Source: Bryopsis sp. KO-2023 (Eukaryota; Chlorophyta; Ulvophyceae; Bryopsidales; Bryopsidaceae). Taken from it: a stretch of DNA of 64,000 nucleotides. Positions 21,766-33,501 of this stretch are shown piece by piece. Made by a program: the position numbers and the translations under genes. The notes beneath the pieces are model-generated. The model was not told where the DNA came from, did no database searches, and was given only the letters and a program-made list of their open reading frames with translations. Positions within the stretch are counted from its first letter, which is position 1, and the number at the start of each line of letters is the position of its first letter. The DNA is taken from positions 4,340,001 to 4,404,000 of the forward strand of contig BSYQ01000001.1 of the NCBI GenBank assembly GCA_030272585.1, in the 5' to 3' direction.

Positions 21766-22505
21766 TTTTTCGTCGTCCTTTTTGGCCCTCTACGTCGGAA
21801 AGAAAGAAAGAAACGAAAGCTCGGGCTCTCCGTTGGAAAAATAGTCAGTGCCGGCGTCCGTTGACTAGCAGACGTCACTTGTCCAGATTGGGAGCGTCAG
21901 TGCTTGGCTGGGAAGGCGTGTGTCAGGGAAACATCGTACATCTCGTAACCCCCCATTTCAACCTTTTTTTTTACACTGGGCAGGAGCGATTTTTCCTCCA
22001 ACGGGTTTGTGATCTGCAATTGGACAGTTTTTTTTTTTTAATTGGTGCCGACAAACGAAAGCAGCAGAGTTCGTTTGCGGCGTCGTGAAGTGTTTCGGGG
22101 GGTTGAACTTGGTGGTGAGTGTTTTGGAAGCACACTCGAAAAAAAAAAATAAGCCAACCTCTTCCTCTTTCCCCCTCCTCATGTAAAAGTTGAAAATGAG
22201 TAAATTTTACGATTGGCCTGCCCGTCAACCGCTCTCGTTCTTGGCCGTGTGTCGCATTTCTTCCTGACGAAAAAACCAGAAAAACCTGCCGCTGGTGGTG
22301 GGGTCGTTGCACGTCCTACATTTCGCTCCATAAAGAGGCAGCCTTTCGCTGTCACGTTACTGTTTGGGCGCTGCCTGCGTTACAAAAGTCAATTTTTTTT
22401 TGGGAAGAGGAACTCAAGGACGAGAGAATCGAATCGGAACGAGTGCAAAAAAAAAAACTTCGCGAAGGAACGGGTAGCGACGGCGCTTCAGCGCGTTGCG
22501 CATGA
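21766..22505. promoter_or_regulatory. Divergent promoter region between CNRIP1-like and formin genes
   Basis: About 740 bp separate two genes transcribed away from each other, so both promoters should be inside. The sequence has T and A tracts (about 21966, 22030, 22140) and a GACGTCAC CRE-like site near 21871. I see no TATA box that I would defend and no coding exon. Confidence 0.35.
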
Positions 22506-25500
22506 ATGTCTGTTTTCCGTCACAAGGTCGCGTCCTACGAGAAGCTAAGATTGGCCTTTGTCAAGCTCCGTCAGGAGCAACCTCAAAAATACTGGTACCG
22601 TTCTGAAGAGTCCACGTTTATCGAGAGAACAAGCTGGCGTCAAAACTTCCCACTCCTTTTCGAAATCCCTGTTTTCTGGACGAAAGCACTTCACGCTGTG
22701 CCTTCTGCGCGCCTCGCGTTGGTCTGTTCGGTTCATATTCCTCCTGACATCTTGGGTTTTGGAAAGTATGCATCTATAGCTTTCGCTGGATGTGTGAGTC
22801 CACACATCCCCCCCTCCCCAGTCATATCTGGCAGTGTCGCCAGAGTGGCGCTGCGAGGTGGAGTGTGAGAAAGTCGCGAAAGGGGCGAGGCCCAGATCGC
22901 GCGACAAGGAGATCCATGCAAAAGCGTCAGCGTCTGACACCGACGGTTTTTCTGTTTTGGGGGACAGGAGCCCACCTCCGTGTTACAGCTCGGACGACGA
23001 AGATGATGGCTTCAATGTTCGAGGAGCGGAGAGCGCGTTGGGCGAGCAGGGTGGTCCGCTTTTCAGAGGGAGTTTATGGAATAGCAGTAGGTACGCACCT
23101 TCGAGGGGGGAAAGACAACAGAGGATGCGTTAAAGAAACTGTCAACTTGCGACATCCTCTTGCTTCACCTGTCTCCAGCCGGAAATCGTGTCTGGGAATG
23201 GGTGTGCGCCCTTCCCCCCCTCTCTCTCTCTCCCTTTCCTCTCGCCTTTCGTTTCGCGCCTCGTTTTTCTTAGGGAAGCGGAGTGGTGCTGACTGTCTGT
23301 TTTATTTCTCAAGACGAGGACGGAAGTTCTCAGGCGTCACGTGGTCGCCAGGCCACCGACAGGTGCGACGCGTTCGGTTAGATTCTACGCTACCTCGTTC
23401 AGCTCCATTTGTCTCTTTTGTTGTGGAAACCTACACTTGTTTTGGTTTATCGTGTTTTCTTCGGGGGAAAAAAAGAAAGGGAGGGAGGGAGGGCGGGGAG
23501 GGGCAAAAAAACAAAAGAAACAGCACTGAAGTGCACTGGAGTGCCAGACAGCTGGAAGGTTTTCAGCTGTTCAAATTTCTCTGTGAACAGTGTGGCATAA
23601 CCCCACTGACTGGCAACTCTCTGCTGCACTGTTGTCACCTGGCAAAGTGCTGAATCCCTCCTTACAAAAGATTAAAGAAAGTCAAAGTAAAGAAATTTAT
23701 ACGACAGTAAGAGTTCCGGTTAGATGCACGTTTTGCATAATAGAAAGAACAAAATTTCCAAAATCAGGTGGCAATGGTTGAAAGAGTGAGAGCAAGGTTA
23801 GAGTGCCACTGGCAGTTCTGCTGATGCATGGAGCTGTGTGTTTTTTTTTGGCAGATATAACAGACAAATCGAGTCTGCGGCAAAGTACCTCAATGCCCAG
23901 ACGGGCGGTAACGACAATGTGTTGGTTGTAAATCTGGGGCCCACTGCACCTGTGGACTGCTTACTAAGAGCTCTGTTCGACAACCACGTGGTCGAACTGC
24001 CAGAGGCCTTTCATGAACAGCCACCGGGATCTGGGATTTTTCCTCTAGACGTGTTGTTCACGCTGTGTTCCTGCATGAAGAGCTGGCTGGATCTCAGCAA
24101 AAATCATGTAGTGGTGAGTTTTCAGCACTGGCCGTATGTGCCCCTGCCTTTTTTCTTTTCTTTTTCGATTTGTGGAACGAAAAAAACGTCGATATGATAA
24201 TTTGGAATGCTGAAAAAAAACAAGCATGCTGGAGCGAGGAAACATCCCACTGAAAAGAGCTTGAATTTTTTTTTGTGTGTGTGGCTGGGATTGGTGTGTG
24301 CAGCTGCTCCACGTCCGCAGTTCAGCAGGCACAGGAATGGACACTTTAAAATTTGTTACTTATTGCTTCCTAGCGTTTAATGGCGACACGGAAGAAAGCG
24401 ATATCAACATTGCCACCTTATCCAAGCCAGGATGGCGAGATTCTTCATCACAAGGTGCGAAAATCAAAGTCACAGTTATACATAGTCTTTTTGTCTTTTT
24501 TTTTCTTTTTCTTTTTCTTTTTCTTTTTCTTTTTCTTTTTCTTGTTTTTTTTTTTTTTTTTGAGGGGGGGGGGAGAGATTGTGATGCAAATGACTGCTAC
24601 TGATTTTTTCATTGTTTTGAAATTATGGTTGCTTGACATTGTGATGTCCTTGATTTTAAAGAAAAAAAGTAAATTTCTGATTTTGATCCCTTTAGTTGAA
24701 ATTTTGTGATTCGTTTTTTTCATCTTACAGGAGGTCGACCATCCCTTGCAGGGTGAGTGCAAGTGTCAGTCGTTTTCAGTTGATGTCAGCGGAAGTCAAT
24801 TTTCCGTTGGCATGCAAATGGCATGGGGGTTGTTTTTGGGGGGGGGTATGTAAAAGAGTTGGGAATTCATGCAGGGTAAGCGGACCGTCACAACAAAGGT
24901 ATTCAAGATATTTTCTCCATATTCTTTTGGCACCTGCACCCCCACAAAAGACGACCGCCCTCGTGATCAAGAAGGTCAGCTTTGACGGAATCAATTCTCT
25001 TAGAAGGTGGGGATGCGTGTATGACTGACCAGCCAAAATCACATATTGTCATAACATCCTTTCCAAACGTGAAAAGCGTAGACAACGTGGAACCCGTTTT
25101 TCTTGAAATTGTTTTCCTTATTGCTTCCATCTTGACGAACCCTCGGTGATGCAATTGGAAATTCCTTGAATGAGTCATCTGTGGACGTCACATGCATATG
25201 CTTTTAAAAAATACCTTCTTTAGAGAAAAAAAGCTTTGGGTGTTTTTGGCACCGTGACAATTGCCAACGGCAAGTGCATGTGTTTTGCACAGAGCGAGAA
25301 ACATGAAGGTGCTGGAGCATTTACTGTTTCACACGCCATTTCTGATGATATATCAGCGAGGACAGGAGAAGTGGAAAGGACAATGTGTGGAGCGGGTGGG
25401 TTGCGTTTGTTCCCCAGCATTCCATCAACAGCTGTCGATACCACCCACACATTGAAACACTGAAAACACTGAAACACTGAAAACAAAACCATATCCATAT

Positions 25501-28480
25501 CCATTTTTCTGTTTTCGTTGAACTACCGCAAGCTCACGTCTTTGACTCTATTTCAGTGGAAAGAACTTCACATAACGTAACATTTTTTGGTTGCGGATTA
25601 GGGCTCCAACATCGAGTTCCAAGTTGATCTACCTGTCGCAGGAGATATGGTCATCGGCTTATGGTTTATCAAAGATATCAAGAAACAAGGGGACCCCCCC
25701 ATGGTTGCGTTTGCGTTCCATGCATCCTTCGTGGGTGCTGGGGAATTCGTTTTTTCATCGAGCCGATTGGACCTGAACAAGGCCTCCGTCGCTGGGGATC
25801 TCACCATGAAAATCCTTTTTGAAGAGAGCGAAGTGCCTGTCGAAGATGTGTGAGTGGTTGAATCAAGTGGCTTTTTTTTACCAGATGGGTTTATTGGGTT
25901 AATTTTTGATTTGAATGTTGAGGTTTTCCACCCAATGCAGGCTGGATCTCTCCACAAGGGGGACCGACATCCAGGAGATGCGAAAATCCTGGGAAGAGCA
26001 AAAAAGTCTTTCAGCTAAGGCATTTTCCGCAAGGAGCGTCATGCAGCAATTGGACCCTGGAGCTGAATTCACCGAATCTCAGCAAGTCCGGACGGAGGAC
26101 CAGGCAACGCCCCGAGAAATGGAAATGAGCGTGTATGCCCGGCCATCCTCCCCTTCAAAAGAACAGCAGCTCCCTGAACCCATCGCGGTGCCGACAACGT
26201 CACGAACCACGATGGACATCGGTGTGGGCTGCTCCTTCGATATGGACGAAGGCAAGTTCAAAATGTGTTACGATGCTCCGGTTTCTCCTAAGAATGACGA
26301 AGAGGAGGCGCCCTCTACCCCATCGACCGCTGAAACCAGCCTGATTCGGATGGGCTCCACTGATCTTGATAATATCGCTGGTCCTGGGCCGAGCAGTGAA
26401 GTTGCTGTGGTGGCGGCTGGGGCAAAGGTTTCCCCGCCAGCACCTCCACCGTGTAAACGGAGGGCTCCTCCACCACCCCCACCCCCTCCACCCCCAGGGA
26501 AACTGCGAGGGGCGAAAGCACCCCATCCCCCACCTGCTCATCATAAGGTAGGTTACTGTTTGGTATTCATTGATCTTAAATCACCGTTTTGAGAATTAAT
26601 AAATCCCCCCCCCCAAAAAAAAACTCAGCATTTCTTACTTCTACCTCCCTTAATTAATATTGACCATCTGGTCCTCATCAAAGTCAACCTTTTCATGATC
26701 AGTTTCCTTTTCATGTTTTCATCGACATCAGGAAATCAACTGTTAGAATTAACATCGCTCGATGCAATGTTGTGAAAAATCTATTCGTGTCTTATCATGG
26801 AATAATACTGTAGTTATTTTCGACCTTTTCAGTTGGTGGCTGGACGGGGGATGACTCGGATGCGATCGTTTTACTGGACCAAAACTCCGAAGCAATCTGG
26901 GACAGTCTGGGGTGAATTTGCAGAGGCTGATGCATTGCCGGAGCCCATGAACGACATGTTGGAAGATTTGTTTGGGGCGGATGACGGGAGCAAGAAGGGC
27001 CCCAGCGACGGCTTGCCTGAGCCGGACCCTCCAGAAGCCCCGAAGCAAAAGGTGGTGCAACTCGTTTCCACTGGCAGGGCGACGAATGTCAGCATAATGA
27101 TGAGCAGGTTCAAGAGTTTTGAGGGTGGTGTCGAGGGACTGTGTAATGCTGTGCTGACGGGGGAGGGCTTATCGGTGGAGGAGCTGAGGCTTTTGAGTCA
27201 GGTAGGGAGGGCACACACTCGTTTTTGCTTAGGTGCAGCTCTTTTGCTTTAGGACGGGAAGCATCTTGGTTTTTGTCTGACCATGTTGATGTCGGTGTTG
27301 CTGTCAGATTGCTCCAAGGGAAGAGGAGGTCAAAGCTTTTAAAGAATACGGAGGGTCCGGAATGGATCTGTCGGAGGCTGAGCAAATATTGATGCAGATG
27401 TGCAAGGTGACCAGGCTCCGGCGGAAAGCGTCATGCTGGGCGATGATGGACAATTGGGAAACCAATTATAAAAAGGCCACCAACATGCTGCACGTTACGA
27501 AGCTGGCTTGCCAGCAGATCAGGGAAAGCAAGAGGTTGAGGGCCGTCCTTGGAGCAGTGCTGACGGTGGGTTTCTGACTTCCCCTGCGGTGTGATCTGAT
27601 GATTTTGATTAAGAAAAAGGGATGTCGATTGCGCAATCGATCGATCGAATGAACCTGGGTTAGGTGGAGCATCAATATGTCAACCCAACGGCGCCTCAAA
27701 TCAAATAACTGTCCATTGGAACTCAAATCTTCGCTTTCTATCATGCGAGTTTTAAGCATGGTTGCTGTACAGGTGGGCAATTCCATGAACAGAGGAACTC
27801 ACCGTGGGAATGCTGGTGGATGTCGGGTGGAGTCCCTGCTTCGACTGGTCGACACGAAAGTCAGCGGCTATTCTATGCAGGGAGCTCGACAACCATCTCC
27901 ACTGCCGTTCCAACGTGGCATGCCCCGAGCCCTCACCCCCACTGGCAGTCTGGAGGACGAAATCACCTCGCTGTTAGACTTCGTGGTGTTCGTTGTGCAT
28001 GAAGGTATGACTGACCGGGACTACTCACCCGTATCGTTTCTTTCGAGCGATTTGGAATTGCTGGCAGAAGCTGATGCCTTCATGGATGGTTCGGTGGGCG
28101 AATTGCTGGAGGAGATTCGAGAAGGCTTTGATGTGATCGAATCCGAAGTCATGGCGATGGTGGGGAGCAGATGGTCGGTCGTCGACAAAATGAGTTGGGA
28201 GGAGGTTCAGGTGTGCACGATTCGAGGAAAGGGGCCGTTTCTCAAACAGGAGCGGGGTTTTGCCCTGATTCTGTTTGATTTCTTGAAAAGAATTGATGAG
28301 GATAGGGGCAACCTCCGCCGGGAGCATTCGGTGGCGGAGCAATTTCTCAAGTCAGCGTCGATATGGCTGGGGGAACCCGAGTCTTCTAACCCTCGCCGGG
28401 CGTTGAGGGATTTGCTGGAGTTCGTCAAGCTGTTTGATGCTGCATACGATCGGTTGTCTAAGCACTTGAGCTGGGACTGA
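22506..28480 (+). CDS. PTEN-like/C2-FH1-FH2 formin (plant class II-like)
   Basis: Formins nucleate and elongate unbranched actin filaments. Exon 1 (22506-22793) and exon 2 (22822-23090, with an acidic SSDDEDDGF patch) are tentative. Exon 3 (23855-24113) begins the PTEN-like module, which includes FPLDVLFTLCSCMKSWLDLS. The exon from 24304 has LLHVRSSAGTG where active phosphatases have HCxxGxxR, so the catalytic Cys is Val and the fold should be inactive. The C2 module follows (about 24957-25852), with FLMIYQRGQEKW and VDLPVAGDMVIGLWF. FH1 proline runs lie at about 26430-26550. FH2 starts at about 26833 (GMTRMRSFYWTKTP) and continues through exons at about 27308-27566 and 27772-28480. It includes the conserved VGNSMNRGTHRGNAGG and the C-terminal coiled region, and ends at TGA. 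The PTEN-C2-FH1-FH2 order is the plant class II arrangement. The domain calls are strong; the first two exons are less certain. Confidence 0.88.
24498..24543 (+). repeat. (CTTTTT)n microsatellite in formin intron
   Basis: This is a pure run of about seven CTTTTT units in the intron after the PTEN-like active-site exon. It is followed at once by a T tract and a G tract (24545-24573). It is likely hypervariable and has no coding content. Confidence 0.85.
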
Positions 28481-31400
28481 AAAAAGAAAAAATGATTTAG
28501 TGTTTTTGTTATGTAGGCATAAAAAAAAAAAAAAATCAACAGGGGGAAGTCCAAGGAGACCGGCCTTGCGCTTTTGATATTTGTAGGATCATTCCGTGCT
28601 TTTTTTTTAAGAGGTGGTATGGGTCTGGCGTTTTCCTGGCAACGAAAAATCAACATAACACCTTGGCAAAACACACACACAAAAAAAAATGAGGAAAAAA
28701 AAATAAAGTATTGGAATGGGGAAACAACGAAAGGGAAAAGATATGAAAGAAAAAAAAGAAAGTGCCAGGCATATGGTGGTGGATGGCATCGTGGATATAT
28801 TTTTGAGTTTCGAGTGGTTTTAGGACGTGGTTTGTTTTGTTGTGTTTTTTTTTTTTCTTCTTTGTTTTACTCATATTAGGTGGAAGGGGGGTGGGGGGTA
28901 TTGGAATTGAGTTCTGCATAAAGGAGGGACATACAAAACAACACAAGGACCGGTTTGGGTTTTTTTGGGGGGAGGATATTTAATGAGTTGATTTTCTTGT
29001 CTTCTAATTTTTGTGTCGGCTGCAAGAGGGGAGGGGGGGGGGGCAAGAACCAGACTTGACGGTCTTGTACCATAGACGACGATTCCAGTTAAAAAAAAAG
29101 AAAAGAGAGCTGTTGAGTATTAAGTGCGGCTTGTTAGAAAAACCTCTTGGAAGACAATGTGCTGGATGTCTTAATTTTTAACATATTCAATGTACCGGCA
29201 ATGTTTTGTGCACTTTTTCTGGATTACCCTGCAATCCTTTTTTTTTTTAATCCTTCAGTGACCGTGCCAACGATTCCATTCAGCTTTCTCTGAAATTGGT
29301 CAGACTGGGGAAATCAACTCCATAACTGGTGAAAGTCCATTCCCGCGGTGTAGAATTCTTGTTTGTTTGCAACCCCCAAAATTTCAAACTTCACTCCATC
29401 CAGGGTTATTAAAAAAGTATTGCAGATGGAACCAAGTGTTCAGCTTGATTGAATTACCTCGAAGATCACTTGGACTTGTGAACAACAGTTCTATAACATA
29501 TTGTAGTGGTCGTGGTCTGTTTTTGTGTGTCATGAGAATCTTCGCTAAAATATGTGGCCTTTATGCCACTGACAATTTTTTGGAGCAACACAATGGCCTC
29601 CCAAAGAATCATTGAAGGGCCTACCCCTTCAAAAAAAACAATTTGTTTCAAACAAATCCTGCCAGAAACCAATCAATCAATCAATCAATCTTTTCTGATG
29701 ATAAGTGATGACACAAGCCTCGAAGATTCAGTTTTGGCGGATAAAATTGTGCTTGATAATTAAAAAAAAAGAAACCATGTTCGGAGGTGGTTACGAGACT
29801 TCTTTTCAGCCTTAATTTTCAGTTTTGAATAACCCCATGATCGTTTTACCCCAATCTTCCACATACAAGAGGAGAAGCCTTAAGTACTGGGTTCTGGGTA
29901 CTGGGCACTGGGAATGACCAGCGGATCAACTCATACATTATACATTATATATTTGGTTGAGGGCAAAGGAAATTGCGAAATAATTGAAAACCACGATAAG
30001 CAGGAAAATGGGAAAGTGTAAAAATGTGCAAAACATTCAGAATAACCTTCTCCACGTGAACCGCTCGGAACAGCTCGTTGCATGAACCTGCACTTGTGCA
30101 CTTGTGACCTTATCTTGTGTTGCATATGTTTCCTCTGATTGTGGTTCAATCTATGGCTAGTCACAATACAGCAACTTGCACAAAGACACAAAAGCCAACA
30201 CAAAAGCCAACCCAAATTTCATCTTTCCATGGTGAAATAAAGATTACAGCAGAACCTCTCTTGGGCAACAAAATTTCAGAATGCAAAAAAACGGAATCAA
30301 CACTCTTTGTCAGTTGCAGCACTTGGCTTTTTTTGAGATATCCCAGTTTTGAGAACAAGTTTCACCACAGCATACTGCTCCAAAGCTTGACACGATTTTC
30401 AACATGAAAGAACGAAAGATGTGGGTATCTCGTCCATGGGCTCCATTAAAGGGGTCACAGGAGTACTATGCACAGGAGGGCTTTTCAGAGGAGCAAGATA
30501 TCGAGAGAAAAAAAGGTTGATTCTTACCAATTGACCTGTTTCGAAATCTGTTATGTGGGGAGCACTACCTCACTACTTAATCTCTCATGAGTGCGTTTTG
30601 CTCTGACATTTAAAAATTCTTGCTGGCTTGATGACAAAGCCACAGATTGAAAAACTGAAAAAAGAAAAATTGAATTGTGACATGTATCGGCAACTGAACC
30701 ACAAGTCACAAACAAAGGAGCAGCACAGGAATTGGCATTTGTCCGAACATACGAACCAACGTTGGTATGATTTTTTCACACGAGAAAAACTGGAAAAGCT
30801 CTGGGGATGGCATTGGACATTGAAATCACATGGTGCAAACGCTTGGTACAAGTGGAAAAGGGGAAGCAAAAGGGGAGATGCCAAAGCCTTGTCCAACCAC
30901 AACAGCCCAGTTCAACAAGAACGAACCGAAGTGGGCGATACCCCAAGTGAAAAAAAGAGAATTCCCGAGAAAAGGCTGCGCAACAATATTCCGTTTCGGA
31001 CAGCTGCCCCCATTTCGTCGATTGTTAACTTGAAACAAGTGCATCCTCCCCCTTTAGTCCTTTTCCGACAGCACCACCCTCAATTGCATTCCCCCTCGGA
31101 TCGTCCGATGCTGGAGCATGATGTGATCGCAAGAAAGAATGGTCCGAGGTTCTCTTCTGCACACCCCTCCTTCAATGCTCACTTAAGTCGCTGCGCAGCA
31201 CTTTACGAAAATTCCACGGTGCATGTTTTGCTTCTCGTGGAGATCCTAGCGTGTTGCTGAGTATAGCACAAAATCACAAATTCTCGTCAAGGGTGGGGGA
31301 TTTGGGCGGCGAAAGGGCGCTTCTCTGGCCTAAACACTGCAAGAGGACCTCAACTGAGCGGAAGTTCTGAAAATTACACGAAAGGGTTTAGGGCTGTGGA

Positions 31401-31499
31401 TCCAAACACACCGAAAACACAGTTTCTGTCAGGGGGGCGATCAGTAGGGGGCGCGGATTATCGATTGATCGGAATATCTCAAGCTCCCTCTCCTCCAGA
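28481..31499. other. Gene-poor spacer between formin and RING-CH genes
   Basis: This 3-kb stretch holds homopolymer-rich sequence, an (AATC)n tract near 29670-29690, short repeated ACTGGG words near 29885-29915, and one long open frame described separately. I recognise no RNA gene or mobile element. The RING-CH promoter must be in its right part. Confidence 0.4.
30628..31260 (+). CDS. Uncertain single-exon ORF of 210 codons
   Basis: An uninterrupted ATG-to-TGA frame sits alone in a 3-kb region with no other coding signal. The product is basic, rich in Lys, Arg, His and Asn, with no membrane segment or motif I know. It starts MMTKPQIEKLKKEKLN. Composition shifts along its length in a way that does not look constrained. 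It could be a lineage-specific gene, part of a noncoding transcript, or chance. I include it because nothing else explains this stretch. Confidence 0.2.
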   Translation: MMTKPQIEKLKKEKLNCDMYRQLNHKSQTKEQHRNWHLSEHTNQRWYDFFTREKLEKLWGWHWTLKSHGANAWYKWKRGSKRGDAKALSNHNSPVQQERTEVGDTPSEKKRIPEKRLRNNIPFRTAAPISSIVNLKQVHPPPLVLFRQHHPQLHSPSDRPMLEHDVIARKNGPRFSSAHPSFNAHLSRCAALYENSTVHVLLLVEILACC

Positions 31500-33501
31500 A
31501 TGGAACGGAGTGACAACCATGCGGTTCTGGACTTGCGTGGTGTCGAGCTTCCTAATTTGCCAAGTGGCTCCGACGCTCCACCGGCGCCGCCACCTTCGCC
31601 CAGCTCTCCCATGCCACCCTCGCCATTCTGCAATGCACTGCAAGTGGTGCAGGAAGATCGCTTGATGGATCAGTGCGCTGCGTCCAGGGTGGAAGGGGGG
31701 GATGAGAACAGAAGTTCCCGAAATAAGAAACACAGGAAAAAGAAAAAACCAGCGAGGTCGGGAGTGAGGAAATCGCGCTCGCGGGGACACTCGCTACAGT
31801 GCAGGATTTGCATGGATTCCGTCAGCGAGCGTGATTTTGTCAATGAGAAAGCGCTCAGATTGGGTTGCAAGTACGTTGAAATTCTAAGCAATGCTTCTTC
31901 ATTCTTCCCACCAACTTAACTCCTGCTGTTCGACTCCGAATGGATTCAATGAAAGAGGAAACCCTCCTTGTGTGCGGTTTGTCGACCCTAACTTGAAACA
32001 TTTCTTTCTAGAAACCAAAGGAGGGGCGTTATTGACCTGTGGTGTGTTTCTTCATAGATGCACTGATGGATTGGATGTCACACACACGTCTTGTGCTCGG
32101 AAATGGTTCAAAATCAGGAAAAACACCACCTGTGAAATTTGTGAGGAGGAGGCCATCGGATTGCCAAAGCCGATCCGCAAGGAAATCAGGTACCAAGCAT
32201 GTGCTGTTGAACCCCCTGAAAAAAGGAAAAAAAACATTAAAAAAATGTATAAAGAAATGTATTTTTAATATTCAGGAAGGAAAAGTTTTGTTAAAAGAAT
32301 CTCCTGAAAACGAAAAGAAATTTTCAGTTTGAGGCAAAGAAGTGACGTGTTGATTTGTTTTCCTCCTGTGGCCATGTTTAGAGAGGTCGCTCGTCGAGCA
32401 ATGAGGGATTCTCTTCAAGAGACCAGCTCCCGGTTTCACATTCCGTTGCGATCCTATCCACGCACGCACAGCGAGGAGCTACATCTTTGTACTTACACCA
32501 CATTTTGCTTGCTCCCAGCGGCGCTGTCTGCAATTTTCATGGTGTTTTTCTACTTCGGTGAGCCTCTGTCCCCACCCCCTTCTCTGCCCTGTCAAAACAC
32601 CAACTGTGAATTTTCCCCCATATATGATGACTAATGCAAGGAGCAACTTTTCCCAAAAGACTTGCTTCAAGCTCGCATGCTTTCTTTTTCACTTTCCTTC
32701 CTCAACTGCCACCTCCATTTTTTTTTCTCTGTGTTTCAGAAAGGTGTTTTCAAGCTTTTTTTTTTTTTTTTTTCGTCCAAAATTTTTTGTGTGTTCCTTT
32801 CTTGTGCGGGTCGAATTAAATCCATTGTTGAATCCTCTTTTTTTTTTTTTTTCTCTTTTCAGAGTCTTTGAAACTGGACGTTGTGCAAACGATGGTTTTA
32901 GCTATTACGGTTTCTTCTGCGACCATGATCCACTGGCTGGTTGAGCCCAACAGACCAGTGTGGCATATGGTGTTCGTGTTCATGTTTGTGGGGTTCATAA
33001 TGGGGCTTTCGTACATGTTTGCCTGCATCCAAAGGTAATTGCGATATCGCTTTTATAAGCTTTTGGTTTTATTTTGATCCGTCTGATCAAAACAAGACCC
33101 AAGAAAATATAAGGTTTCTTTGTGTAAAAATTCTAAAGCAGGTTGCTACTGTTTGTTGGAATCACCAAGGGGCTGCCCCCCCCGCACAACATTTTCCATG
33201 CCTCTTTTTTTTTGTGTGATTTTTCTCCTCTCAGATGGAAATGAATGATTTGAAAAAAATAAAGCTTCTTTTTTGCTTCTTTTTCGTTTACTATTTGTAT
33301 TTTTGGTTTTTCAGATGGGGTTCGCTGTCTGCATGTATTTATGGGGCCGTGACTGGAGCATTATTTAGCGTGGGGGTTTACACAGCAATCAGAGCTGCAG
33401 TTGCATTGATCGCCTTCCCAGATTATCGCTCCAGTTTTACTCGTACCGAGACGAATTCGACAGCGGAAAACAGCGCTGATCCAGAAGATTCCATTGTATA
33501 A
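31500..33501 (+). CDS. RING-CH (MARCH-type) membrane E3 ubiquitin ligase
   Basis: The model has five exons: 31500-31871, 32058-32189, 32382-32557, 32863-33034 and 33315-33501, all with GT/AG borders that keep frame. The N-terminus is Pro/Ser-rich, then strongly basic (KKHRKKKKPARSG). The zinc domain spans exons 1 and 2: CRIC, then GCKC, then seven residues, His, two residues and Cys (THTSC), then KWF and CEIC. The C4HC3 spacing and the KWF tryptophan define the RING-CH variant. Exons 3-5 encode hydrophobic helices, including YTTFCLLPAALSAIFMVFFY, VQTMVLAITVSSATMIHWLV, FVFMFVGFIMGLSYMF and GAVTGALFSVGVYTAIRAAV, so the ligase should be membrane-anchored with several passes. The tail is acidic and Ser/Thr-rich. 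MARCH-family ligases ubiquitinate membrane proteins for sorting or degradation. The substrate is unknown. Confidence 0.85.

Noticed and set aside
25440-25505. Short ACTGAAA-type tandem repeat and CCATAT repeat in a formin intron
   Set aside because: A minor microsatellite-like stretch with no further structure.
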